Assembly: GCA_020226215.1 (NCBI GenBank)
Contig: CM035233.1
Coordinates: forward strand, 55,265,751-55,329,750
From: Sindora glabra
Lineage: Eukaryota; Streptophyta; Magnoliopsida; Fabales; Fabaceae
DNA: 64,000 nucleotides
Direction of reading: 5' to 3'
The notes below the pieces were generated by a model. That model worked only from the letters and a program-made list of their open reading frames with translations, was not told the origin of the DNA and did not search any database. Positions 1-12,549 of this stretch are shown one piece after another. The translations under genes were made by a program, and so were the position numbers. How positions within the stretch are numbered: the stretch's first letter is position 1; every line of letters starts with the position of its first letter.

Positions 1-1714
1 ATACATCATTAATTTAAACCATCAATGTAAGTATCACTCTTTCATTATATATACAAATGATATTTTCCTTGAAAAGCACTTTCCAACAAAATAAAGAAAG
101 CTTAAGAGTTGTTGCTAAATAAAAGATAATGAGATTAATTTATAAAACTCAGTCTAATTGAAATAAAAGATTTGAAATTCAACTTCAAATTTTAGTTTGA
201 ACAAAAAATCATCCTAAATTTGTCAAAAGAAAGGAAGTATAGGAGCTGTTGTTAAATAAAAAATAATAAAATAAAATTATAAAATTCACTATAATAAATA
301 TAAAATATTTGAAATTCAATTTTAAATTCTACTTTTTTGGTTTGAATAGAATACTTAAGGAGTGATAGAAATTTTGTATGTTTATATTTTCACTAAAAAT
401 ATAATTTGGTCGATTGCTTGTAATGGAGTTTTGTAATTTGAAATCACCTGTAAGTACATTTTAATTGAAGCTAAAACTTTATATAGCAGGTTACTTTTAC
501 AATTGGCGTGTGGTTGTTTTCTAATTAACATGGATTAACTAATCCATCCCATTATTTAATTATTTCAATTAAATTAATGGTTCTTCCCAAAATTAACAAA
601 TCAAAACTGACAACTAACCAATTTTTTTTTAATAATACCCCAAAACTTCATGGTACATAAGTTAGAAAGTAACCATCTCACGATTATATTGTTGAGTAAT
701 CCCCTTGAAATGTCTTCAAAACTTAATTTTTGATGATAAGAAATGTTTTATCTTTGCAGTCGGTGCATTACAAGATCCTCAGGCTCATCAAGAATAGAAG
801 ATTTATTTGGTTTTAGGCCTAGGATTTACTTGTGAAGGTTTAGGGACTTAATGTTCTCAAAACTATTATAAGGGTTTGAAAAAGATTGTGTTAGCATTGA
901 TTTTCAGTTCCCAATTTTGTCTAAAATTTGTTCAATTTTTTATGGTGGGAACTTAGAAATTAGAGTGCCTCTCTTCAAGGTTTAAAATTAAATTCAAATT
1001 AAGAAAATCTTGAAAATAGGAGATAATCAATTAACCAATCGACGAATGGCAGAAACTGCTTGGTTAATCTATTAAGCCAAATCTAGAGGCAGCTAATTGA
1101 TTAATTAATTGATTAAGGGCTATTTGAAGGTTCCAAAAGTGTCCAATTTAGCCTAGTCGATTAAGCACCTTGAAATAGGGCTAATCAATTAAATAATTGA
1201 TTAAATGGCTATCGTGAACCTTTAAAATGTAGTTCAATTTAGCCTAATCCAATAGAGTTTGGAGGTAGTGAATTAACTTTTAAAAATTTTTATAGTAATT
1301 TAAGAAACTAAACTTCTTTAAAAGAAAAATCTATAAAATCGTAATCTATTTTGCCAAAAATAAAGTTATGAAAATTGTTTGATTAAAGAAAGACTTGTAA
1401 AGATAAGATTTGGAAATATAAAAAAGTAGGAAAGAAGTAAAGTTACAAAACTTTTATAGAGGTTTGATAATTCAAAAAATAGCTTTTGAGTCTATTCTTC
1501 TCTTTTTAACTTATCAAATATTATCTAAAATAATTCACTAATTGCAAATAAGTTATAATCACTTATCCTTACCATATTTCCCCCTCCTACATTAACAACA
1601 TTTGTTTCTATCACAAAAACACCTTTTCCAAGGTTTATCCCAAGACTTAATACAAGCTATTATGGTTTTCTCAAGAAAGAATCTCCCTTTCTCTCAATCC
1701 CTAACTCCCATATA
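1..1714. other. AT-rich DNA with retrotransposon-like debris, no gene
   Basis: No open frame of note. Between about 690 and 1260 there is less AT-rich sequence with repeated CGATTAA/AATTGATTAA motifs on a background like the LTRs of some plant copia elements. I cannot find LTR ends, a PBS or coding remains, so this is debris of uncertain origin. Confidence 0.5.
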
Positions 1715-3795
1715 TACTACAATAAAATTACAATTTTACGTCAATAAATAAATATTGATAAAAGTAAAATCAATATTTATATTAATATAATGATATTTTT
1801 AAAATTATTAAAATGAATAAAATAAGGTTTAGTAAATACAATTTACATTTATCTTGACATAGTGATTTTTTTTCAAATTCTCAAAATTTAAGATAGCAAT
1901 TTTTTAATTAACCTATGTCATAATATATGATATTTGAAAGTTACTAGGAAAATAAACAAACTTAAAACTTCAATTTTAAAATTAATCAACATCAATTTGA
2001 ATGTGATGGTATATTTCAAATTATTAGAAAAAATAATAATTTTTTACTTAACTAGTATCATAATGTATGACATTTGAATATTGTTTAAAAAATAAGAAAA
2101 TTTAAGATGTTAGTTCTAAAATTAACCCATATCTATTTGAATGTAGTGATATTTTTAAAATTATGAAGAAATTTAAGACATTATTTTTTATTTAACCAAT
2201 TTTATAATGTATGGCATTTAAAAATCACTAGAAAAATAAAAAAATTAAGATATTAATTTTATAATTAATTAATATCTACTTAGATACAATGACATTTTGA
2301 AACTTTTGAAAACTTAAGACATCAATTTTTTTTACTAAATTGACATTATAATATACAATATTTACTAGAAAGAATGAGAAAACTTAATATATCAATTTTA
2401 GAATTAATTAATACTTATTTAAATGCGATAACATTTTTAAAATTATTAAAAACTTAAAATATCTTTTTTTTTACTTAACCAACATTATAATATATGACAT
2501 TTAGAGGTTGTTAGGAAAATGAAAAAATTCAAAATGTTAATTTTAGAATTAATTGATATCTATTTGAATGCCATAATATTTTTAAAATTATTGGATAATT
2601 TAAGACATTGATTTTTTTCTTAACAACATTATAATATATAACATTTAAAAATTGATGAGAAAATTTAAGATGTGAATCTTAGAACTAACCGATTTCTATT
2701 TCAAACATGATAACATTTTTTAAATTATCAAAAAACTTAAGATGTCATTTTTTTATTTAATTGACATTAAAATATATAGCAATTAAAAGTTATTGCAAAA
2801 ATAAAAAAATTTAAAATGTCAATTTTAAAAATAACTAATATCTAAAGGTATTATAAAAGTTTAGTAAGAACCCTATATATGATGATTTTTTGCACTATAA
2901 ATACATTTTATTTTATTTTATTATCACCCTCATTCTCCATCTTATTTGTTTTCAAACTCAATTCCTATTTTTGCCTACCTCTCTTTACAAAATTTTATGT
3001 ATTTCTTCATCTTATATCATATATTAGTGAGCTACTAATACTCCTTTAACTAATATGAGCACAAAGCAAATGTTGTAATATTTTGTCACTAGTTTAAACA
3101 ATAAAAAGTGTTTTTCTTGCTTTTATTTTTTATATTTTTACCTTTTTCATTTTTTGTAAATATTATTTTAAGATATTTTTATTTCTTTTGAATAACTTCT
3201 AATGTTGTATTCAAATATTAGATGTTTATTACGTTTTTGATAATATATCGCAATAGAAATTGAAATTGGTTGAATAACTATTACAAATGGAGAAAAGAAG
3301 GAAAAAGCCCATGAAAATAGCAATTTTCATGGTTTGAAAAAAAAGGCAAATTTGACATTTTACATATCATTAGATATCAAAAAGTTATATGAAATCGATA
3401 TGAAATTATGTCAAATAAATAACCAAGTATAAAGTTATAACACTTCAAAAATTTTAATTGAAAATACATAATTTTTGGTAAAATACTAAATTTATTCAAT
3501 TTTAATTATAAATATTTTACCAAAGAAGCCAAAAACTAATGTTTAAAAAAATAGAAGACAAATATTTCATGCCAATTTTTTTACTAAGAAGTAAAAATCA
3601 ATGTGAAATATAAAAAAATAAAATATTTTGTAAAGAAAAAATCGATATTGTAACCATTCTTCACATAAATTATATAACCGATGTTATAACAATAAATATA
3701 TAACAATGCTTAATAAAATGTAAATTGAGCATTGGTCGAAAATTGACGTACAAGTCATTAAATACCTGATTTTAATCAATTATTCTATAGTAATG
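1715..3795. mobile_element. Non-autonomous CACTA-like DNA transposon A
   Basis: The left end (TACTACAATAAAATT) resembles the CACTACAA-type terminus of CACTA/En-Spm elements. The right end, TTCTATAGTAATG, is a degenerate inverted counterpart. The 3 bp outside both ends are ATA, which fits the 3-bp target duplication of this superfamily, although ATA is weak evidence in AT-rich DNA. From about 1830 to 2870 the element holds a subterminal array of diverged direct repeats of roughly 140-150 bp, with recurring phrases such as 'aacttaagacatcaattttt' and 'tatttgaatgcgatgaca'. From about 2870 to 3795 follows a unique tail that is shared with element B. No transposase frame is visible. The superfamily assignment rests on termini and subterminal array only. 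Confidence 0.55.
1830..2870. repeat. Subterminal direct-repeat array of element A
   Basis: About seven diverged copies of a roughly 140-150 bp unit lie head to tail. Each unit alternates a 'gacatcaattttt-acttaacc' half and an 'aattttagaattaac' half, followed by a 'gatgacatttttaaaattatt' segment. The same unit recurs at 4290-5010 in element B. Subterminal arrays of this kind are typical transposase-binding regions in CACTA elements; that role is inferred. Confidence 0.7.
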
Positions 3796-4242
3796 ATACA
3801 AGAAATGAAACACTTAAAGGGTATATATCTGCAAGTGTTTGCACAACAAATTTGAAGAGAGCTTTTAAATCTTTGACCACAAGAGAGATTGTGTAAGATA
3901 AAATAAAATAAAATAAATTTTTTATTCTATTCCATAATGAATAAGCTTATTTATAAATAAATTTTAATGAATGCTACTTGTCTCACATGTTTAACCTATC
4001 AAGTAGAGGATGCTTGTAGCATTAATAGAGATCTCACTAAACCACTCTTTTATCAAAATTCTGAATTGTGCCTAAAATAGCATATTGCTTGTTATTTCAT
4101 AGGGTGTGAGAGGCTTCAAGTTTGCTTTGATAAAAAAAATTGATGAATAGTGAACATATCCTTAAAATCTTTAAGCAAGAATTACCATCCATTATGTCCA
4201 CTTAAGTAAGCAAAATCCATTAATTAAAAATATAATAATAAA
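3796..4242. other. Spacer between two CACTA-like elements
   Basis: AT-rich sequence with no open frame, no clear repeat and no recognisable motif. Confidence 0.5.
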
Positions 4243-7200
4243 CATGGCTATAGAAATCATAAATATATGTCAATAGTTAGATGTCGATCAAGGTTAAAAA
4301 ACATCTACATAGTAACATGTTTATAATTATTTGAAAAATTAAGATGATAAGTTATAAATATAACTAATGTCTATTTAAATATGATGACATTTTTGAAATC
4401 ATTAGAAAATTTAAAACATTAATTTCTTACTTAACTAATATCAAAATATACGACATTTAAAGATTATTTTGAAAATAAGAAAACTTAACATGTTAATTTT
4501 AAAATTAACTAGCATCTTTTTGGATATGATAGAATTTTTTAAATTATTAAAAATTTAAAATATCAATTAATCAATATCTATTTGGATATAGTGATATTTT
4601 TGAAATTATTAAAAAACTTAAAATATCAATTTTTTTATTTAATCTATGTCAAAATGTATAGCATTCAAAAGTTATTAAAAAAATAAGAAAACTTAAAATG
4701 TTAGTTTTAGAATCAACTAAAATTTTTTTAGCAATAGTAACATTTTTGAAATTATTAAAAAATTTAACATATCAATTTTTTTACTTAGTTTACATCAAAA
4801 TGTATGGTATCTAAAAGTGTTGAAAAAATAAAAAAATTTAAGATGTTAACTTTAGAATTAACTAATATCTAAAGGTAATGCAAGAGTTTAATAAGAAAAA
4901 TATTAAATTTTAACATGTCAATTTTGAACTAAATTGACATCTAAAGTGATGGCATTTGCAAGGTTGTTGAAAAATCATAAAAACTTATGATGTCAATTTT
5001 ATATATACCATCATTACAAAAATTTTAATATTTAGTGATTGAATTTGCAATAAAATAAGTATCACAAAATATGTTTTTATCTCTAATTTTAAAAAGGAAA
5101 TTATGATTTCTTTTAGTGACTGTAATTAATAACAAAAAAATTAATTTGTTGATGAATTTCACAATGAATTAAATGTGAGAAATTTAAAAAAAATTGGCAA
5201 AAAATTAAAATTTTGGACAAAAAATGATGGATTTAGCGATGAAACATTAAAAAGTTGATACTAAATCTATTGCTAAGATAAACACACCATATCATTAATA
5301 TCAAATTAGTAATGAAATATTTCATCACTAAATTATAAATATGACAATGATAAAGGCTCCTTATTTCTGCAAAAAGAGTTTCTTTCCTTTCTTCCTTCCA
5401 CAGCCATGCTCCATTATCTCCATTATCATCCTACCTACTCTTATTTGTTGCCTTTGAAAGCTTCTCTATTGTCATCTTTTTTTTAATTGATTGTTTTCAT
5501 GCAAAATGTTAGATATAATGTTTAGGATTTGTTTAGTAATTTTGTGATGAATTTATTAGATTTCTTCAATAATTGATGTTCAACTTATGTTTTTCATGGA
5601 TCATTTAAATATTATAATATTTAAAAAATTTTATTATAGGTTGAATCAATCAATTTGATAATTTAGGATTTAATGAAAGGAATTTGGGATTTTTTTTGTA
5701 ATTAGGATTTGCTTTGTTTTAATTCAATTTGAATATGATGATTTAAGGTTAATTAAGATATTATAATGTTTATATTGATTTTTTGTTTAGGTTTTACATT
5801 AGTTCAATTTATGTTTATGTTTATGTTTATATGATTACTATTTGAATAAAATGTGAAATCATAGGCCTGTAATAAATATCTTAGGTAGTCTTGCTAGTTT
5901 TAGCTTAATATCAAATTGATAATACATTGTTTATAACTTCTTTTAGATAGATAAGTTTGGAACTTTCCAATTCTTTTTAAGCTTGTCTCTTGAGCTTGAA
6001 AAGGATCACAATAATTTATAATTATGATAATTAATTAATTTGGTACATGATTTATGCAAAGTATTCATACTATTTATATTTACAATATCTCCAATTATGG
6101 TTTTTGTGATTTAAGTAAATGGTGTTAAAATGCTAAAACTTTCCTTAAATAATGTATTTATTTTGTGCTTTTTATCCTAGTTATCATGAGGTTTATAATG
6201 GCATGTACGTCTCTTATTAACTTTGTAGTGAATGGTTTATAATTTGGTTTGGATGTTGAAAACTAACTAATAGGTGAAAGTTTTAACTATATACTTACTT
6301 CAATTTTTTTTTTTTGTATTTAAGTATGATGATAATAATTTCTTATACTTCTCTTTCATAGTTATAAATTCATTCTATATCTCTCCTTTTACTTTTTTTC
6401 TTTCATGAGTGATGATTTACTAAAAAGGGTTATACTCTTAAAAACATAATTATATTGATAGAATTAATAATTCAAATAAAGGATCATACAAGAACCTAAT
6501 CTTATGTTGTAGATATTTAGTGATTAAGGTTGAAAAACTATAGTTATATGTGCCATAGGTTAAGGTCTATGCTTAAGCAATTTTCATTAAACTCGAGATA
6601 TTCACATCTATGTATTTATAAAGTAACCATAGTCTTACAATTGAAGATTTGAAACTTACATTTTTACCTTTTCATAGTGTATATTATCTTTAATAAGGTC
6701 ATGTCTTTTTATTAATATATTAGATGGTTGGCAAGCCAGTAAATTTTCAAGGTTCCTTATTATTGTAGACATGTTGATTTAGGTATGTTTTTGTCATGCA
6801 CATATCTATTTTATGTTTAATGAATTGGTAAGAACTATTTTCTTGCACACCTGTGCATTTTGTCATTTCAAAAAAATAAAGGGTAAATGAAATTACTACA
6901 CTTAATAGATGATTTTTAAACTTTAGGTAAAGAAGAGCACCTGGACACTTAAGGCCATATGTCCATTCTTGCATATACATAGATAAGCAATTGATTATCA
7001 AATTAAATGTCAAATTTTAGTATAAGGCTTGTCATCACAGTTGCCTTCTATCATCTAACAAATTTCACTTTCCAACCAAGGTATGTAATGAATCAAGTGA
7101 CTATTAGAAACTATAATTGTCCAAGGAAAGTTTTGAAGTTTTTAACAAAACTTCAACATGATGTTCCAAAAATTTGGTATCTAAGAACTACTTTCGAATA

Positions 7201-8948
7201 ATGAGTCATCACCTTAGTATGAAGAAAAACACAATAAGGAGCGTTATAGGGATAATAACAGTTACTAACATATGGTTTAGGATTTTTATCACTTATTAGA
7301 AATATTTGATTTATTTTTTTGTTTATATAAAGGTTCCATTATTTTATATTACAATTTTTACATTAAATAATTAGATAATTGATATTCAATATTATAGAAT
7401 TTAATTTTAAAAATTTGCTAATTGAATATATTGTGGTTGTGGTTAAATTATATTTATGCAAAGATATTTATTATATGAGTTATATTGAAAAGAGGTTACA
7501 AATTGTTAATACATTCCAGGTTAACAACAAAACTAGCAATAGGTTTTAAAATAATAATGCTATAATTTTTTGTAAATTTACAAACCAACAACAAAAAAAT
7601 TCATCATTATATTTTATTTAGCAATGGATGTAGTGATAATAAAAAAATTAGCAATGGAATTGTCTATTGCTAATTTCAATTTTAGCAAAAAAAATTTATA
7701 AGTAAATAAATGATTTATTTACAAACATAAACATTGTTAATTCCATTTTTCATTTATTTTGGATTGCCGTTAGTTCCCAAAAATTAGTGATGAAAATTAG
7801 CAATGAATAGAAAAATTCTTTTGCTAATTGAATTACTGATTCACTATTTATTGATATCATTAAATTCATCGCTAATCACTTTTTTTTTTGGCAATACATC
7901 ATCTAAAAGTGTTTCAAATGACTAGTTGAAAAACATAAAAAGTAAATACATCAATTTTGTACTTAACCAATCTAATAGTATAGCAACAACTAGCTACATG
8001 AAAAATAATGAAACATAAAACATTGATTTTGTGTTAATAATCAACTTATTTTCTTCCTGTTAGATTTTAAATATTTTTCCTAAAATAATCAATGCTTACA
8101 ATCATAAGAATAATGATATTTTTGCACTATAAATAAAATAAATCTTATTATTTTCTTCATTATCACTTTCATTTTCCCTCTTATTTGTTTCCAAATTATA
8201 TCACTATCTTCATCCAACTCCTTCCATAGGTTACTAATTCAAAACTCAGCAAGTTTCATGCTTCTATTTCTTAGATGTTTGCTTTTTCCATTTCTTCAAT
8301 TTTTTATTTAAATTTTTTAAGAGATTTTTGTTTATATATTCTTTGTATAACTTCTTAAGTTGTATTTAAGTTTTAAAGGCTTATTATGTATTTGATAAAA
8401 TATAGTAACAGAATTGAAATTGATCAAATAACAATAAAAGATGAAAAATAAAAAATAAAAATATGAAAATGGCTATTATTCATAATTTTGAGACGACAAA
8501 CTATAATGAGCAGTTTACAAATTAATAAATCCCAAGAAGTTACATGGAATTAAAAAAAAGCTCCAAACAAGGAATCGATTATGAAGTTATGACTTTTTAA
8601 AATTTTTAATTCAAAATATAAATTTTTAGCGGGATTATAGGTTTATTTATTTTTTATTGTTAATATTTTGGTGGATAAGTTAGAAATTGACATTAAAAAA
8701 AATTCCTTAAATATTTCATGTTAACTTTTTATTAAAAATTGACATGAAATGTAAAAAAATTTAAAATATTTTTTAAAATAAAAAACATCAATTTTTTGAC
8801 CAAAAAAACTATTGTTATAATCTTTTTTCACATTGATTATATAATTAGCGTAAAAATTGATATACAATGATACTTGATGAGACATCAGTAAAAAATTAAC
8901 ATCTAATTAGTTAAGCACCCAACTTACATAAATAATTCTATAATAATG
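4243..8948. mobile_element. Non-autonomous CACTA-like transposon B, interrupted by element C
   Basis: The left end CATGGCTATAGAA matches the inverted right end of element A (CATTACTATAGAA) at 11 of 13 positions. The right end is TTCTATAATAATG. The subterminal array at 4290-5010 has the same unit as element A, and the tail at 8050-8948 is a diverged copy of A's 2870-3795 tail, in the same order and orientation. Removing 5012-7896 together with one copy of the 3-bp duplication restores a continuous array unit, which supports reading B as one element with an insert. There is no transposase. B and A are two members of one family about 450 bp apart in direct orientation. Confidence 0.55.
5012..7896. 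mobile_element. CACTA-like element C nested inside element B
   Basis: The left end CATTACAAAAATTTTAAT is one or two changes from the common CACTACAAAAA terminus. The right end is a degraded TTTTTGGCAATA. CAT occurs immediately outside both ends (5009-5011 and 7897-7899), a 3-bp target duplication. Just inside the ends are paired motifs of the 'attagcgatgaaat / aaattcatcgctaa' type (5220-5340 and 7600-7880), common near the ends of plant CACTA elements. The interior (5350-7550) has no recognisable transposase; its longest open frames are under 90 codons and look random. Confidence 0.55.
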
Positions 8949-10290
8949 AGAACACATGTTGCATAAGAATATTTAAATCCTTTTGTCCATTTCACTTTAT
9001 ATTGTAACAATGGTTAAAGATATTTAGTGAAATTAATGTCCATTAATTTTTAACTGAAGTAGATAAGCCTATTTAATTTAAAAAACTATAGCCAAGCTTT
9101 TTTTGATAAGAAATAGATTACTTGGCTTGCAAGTTCTAACATATTTCAAAAGAATAATTTCTTGCATGGAGATGTAAAAGTACTTCTCACATGGGCATAT
9201 ATAACTTGAGGATATGAGAATTTTTAGGCTTAGTTTTAGGAGATGTGATGACCCTAAAAATTTCATAGAATACTTAACGAGCTTCCTTCTATTAAACTAT
9301 ATTTTTATGCTTATGATATATGAGTTAAATTTAAAATAAATATAATTAGTCCAAGTATTCCAACCTATATTTTATAGTAATTTTTATTATAAAATTATTT
9401 AATAGTATGAAACCAAAATTACATAAATTTTAATTTCTCCATTTAATTTCTCATAATCGATTAGTCCATTTAACATCCAAACCTTGCGCCTCACTAGTTG
9501 ATTAGGCAAACTCTAATTTGAAGAATAATGGTTACTTGACCTGGAGTTTGAACTTTTAAGGCGTCAAATGATCTTTTTTTCATTAAAAAAATATTTTCAA
9601 ACATTTCTTAAGACTAATGCCTCATCTTAGCAAGTGATAATACCGTTCTTTATTCGCTCAGAAGCTTGATTCAAATGTTCAAGTTCCTAACCTCTAGAAC
9701 TTCATTTACAAACTTGGGCGTTGTATGCTCTTCGAGTCTTCTTCATCTTTTATTCAATTTTTTTTGGACTTTCTTATTTGAACATGGGATCCCAAAGGCA
9801 GGCTTGTTCATTAGTTTGATTCCGTCGGTTTGATGAAAAACTTCCACCAAGCCAATATAATTTATTCCTTTAAATTTAGGACCAACTAAACTTTATTAAT
9901 TATTACCATTAAACTTATCCAAATTAATATATTTTTGATATAGTCAATTTAATTTTGATTGATTTGTATTAAAATTAAATCATATCTTTTTAAGTATTTT
10001 AAAATTTGAACAATGAGAAAGAAAAATAATATTGAAAAGGATAAGTGCTAGGGGTTATTTGTACTCATCTATTAATAAAAAAAATGGCATGAAAATAGAG
10101 TAAGTTGCCTTCAATGACTTTGCATCAAGTGTTAAGATGAAGAGATGAAAAGGAAAAATAGTACTCTAAGTGAGTAAGCATTTGAGTGATCAAAATTAGA
10201 TTTGCTATTATATGACTGATAACTTTAGGCCATTGGGATAGTATAATACTAACAAGACAATCACATTGTGAATGGGTCAAACTATAACTC
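8949..10290. other. AT-rich DNA with a possible gypsy LTR scrap
   Basis: The sequence TGTGATGACCCTAAAAATTT near 9244 looks like the start of many plant Ty3/gypsy LTRs. No matching LTR end, PBS or partner copy is seen, so it may be a truncated LTR or coincidence. The remainder is AT-rich with no supported gene. Confidence 0.35.
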
Positions 10291-10928
10291 CATTTCGCAC
10301 AATAAATAAGTTAGTTTATAACTTATTGACTTGACCAATAAGTTATGAATTAATTTCTGGAGGTATTTCTCGCACTAATTTATAAGTCACTCTAAGTAAT
10401 TTATAAGTTCTAATTTAATATGTTACTTATAGTAACTTATAACTTATAAACTACTATTTTTTAAATTTTTTTCTAAATCTATCCTTATTCTTATTTTTAA
10501 TTTACAATCCATATCTTTTATAATATAAATTTAAGTAATTTTTAAAAAATATATTTAATTATATTTGAAGTAATTATAATTTTATAATAAATAATAAAAT
10601 AAAAATTATATAAGTAAATAAATATATAAGTTTATAAAATATAATTAATTAAATATTAGAAATTATACTTTTATTTTAAACTTTTTAATTATATTAATAT
10701 AATTTAATTTTTAGATAAATATAAATTATTTTAATTATATATATTTCTATTAATATGTCCTTTTATGTCATTTTACAATTTCAACTAATTTAACAATTAA
10801 TTTTACAAAACACTTTAGTTAACTTATCAACTATTAACTATCAATTATAAGTTATCAATTATTAGTTATCAGTAAATTTATCAAACTTATCAGTTATCAA
10901 ATAACTTATCAACTAATTACGCGAAACG
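10291..10928. mobile_element. Small TIR element (hAT/MITE-like)
   Basis: The left end CATTTCGCACAATAAATAAG and the inverse of the right end (CGTTTCGCGTAATTAGTTG) are imperfect inverted repeats. They are followed on both sides by stretches built from AACTTATAAGTTA-like words, giving an AT-rich interior with strong self-complementarity. It is 638 bp long and has no coding capacity. I could not find a clean target-site duplication, so the superfamily is uncertain. Confidence 0.5.
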
Positions 10929-11039
10929 AAACTTATATATAAATATTTATATTAGGTTTAGACTATAAAAATTTGAAAAATACATATAATTAAAATATTG
11001 AAGATTGCAATTTTGTTCAGTTTGGAAATAAATAAATAA

Positions 11040-11180
11040 ATTTTTAAAATGAATCAAATCAAACCGTCAAATTAAACTATATTTAAACCAATTAAAATTG
11101 ATAGTTGACAGTTTTGATTGATTTTAAAGTGGTTTGAAACGATTTGGTTTGTTTTAATCAATTTTAATTGGTTTTGAACA
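11040..11180. repeat. Short inverted repeat (AACCAATTAAAATTGAT)
   Basis: 'aaaccaattaaaattgat' near 11086 is mirrored by 'atcaattttaattggttt' near 11157, about 55 bp apart, so a hairpin is possible. The surrounding 'aaaccgtc' and 'ggtttggtttg' words are common in plant repeat debris. No gene is present. Confidence 0.5.
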
Positions 11181-12487
11181 CTTCTACCCAAGAGTACTAG
11201 AATGGTGCAGTTTTAGAAGAGTACATATGTTTATGTAAAGAAATACAAGGGTGGATTTGTAAGGTCCAAACTACTTTATAAGGCAGTACAAATTAAAGTT
11301 ATTAACCTTCAGAGTTATTGTGCACCAGAACGTAAAGTTTGTAGGTTTCGGAGAACGGACGGGTATATTGGAGTGAATAATGTATCCCTATAAATAGAGT
11401 TTCCCCTTTCTTTTTCCATACACTCATTAAATTTTTACATTTACTTGCTTTTTCAGGTAATTCTTGTTGATTTTGAATATTGATTCTAGATGATGAATGT
11501 TGGTTGATGATTGATTTGAGAAAGTTGTTTAATTTTATTACTTCTATGGTTATTTTCACTAAAAACCCTGTTTTTGAACCTTCAACGATTGAATTTTGCA
11601 AAAACCTTCAAAAAATTACAGATACTCGAGAGGCGTGTATCTATACTGCTTTCTTGTATTAGCTTAATTGGACATCATCTCTATCTCTATGTCTATAATG
11701 CAATACTTCCAAGTTACATTATTTATCTAATTGCAATTAAAAATCATAGAGGCCAAATTACCTATAACTTTTATTATTAAAATTACAAGGACGAAAAGTT
11801 TTATTAAAAATGACAATCAATAAAGGATATCCTTTATGAGAAGTGTCTCCGAGGGGGAGGAAGGGAAGAAATTGTTTGGAGTAGATTACTTCAACAATCA
11901 ATTATCGTTGAAAATAAAATCACAATTCATCTTATCTTCCTTTTAGATGATGCAGTAGTTAACTTTTTAGAAATATTTGAAAATCAATATTGGAAAAAAT
12001 TACAATTAAATAATAAAATATATAAATTAGTTTATTCTAAAGTTTTGTTTGTTTGTCAAAAAATGTTTTTCATATGAAAATTTCTTTTTTATATATATAT
12101 TAAGTGTCTTTATATTCTATAACTAAAAAAATATAATGAGTCATAATAGTAAAAGAAAATAATTTTATTTTTTAAAAAATTTATCTTTTATTAAATCCTT
12201 TACATTTATCATTGAACATATAAATTATTTTCAATTATTATAATATTTTATATTTGTATTCCTTTGAAAGATATTTTTTATCAAAATATATAGAGCCTAA
12301 ATAATCAAATTATCTCCCACTGATAGTTAATTGTACTTGTAATTATATATCCAGAGTTTTATCAAACAATCCCAAGTAAAGTCAAAGCTTAAAAAATAAA
12401 AAAAAAAGAGAAAAGTAAAAAAGAGAGAATAAAACTAGTTGGTCCAAAACAAAGGAAGACTCTATTTATTTATTTTTTATAGAAAAG

Positions 12488-12489
<2 letters not shown>
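11181..12489. other. AT-rich intergenic DNA
   Basis: Open frames at 11302-11780 overlap on both strands, have low complexity and show no family resemblance. I do not support a gene here. Confidence 0.5.

Positions 12490-12541
<52 letters not shown>
12490..12541. repeat. (TA)n microsatellite
   Basis: About 25 uninterrupted TA dinucleotides. Confidence 0.95.

Positions 12542-12549
<8 letters not shown>

Noticed and set aside
6747..7013. 88-codon minus-strand frame in element C
   Set aside because: No domain and AT-driven composition; not evidence of a transposase.
9244..9560. Solo gypsy LTR
   Set aside because: Only the TGTGATGACCC start is convincing; no LTR end or flanking duplication found.
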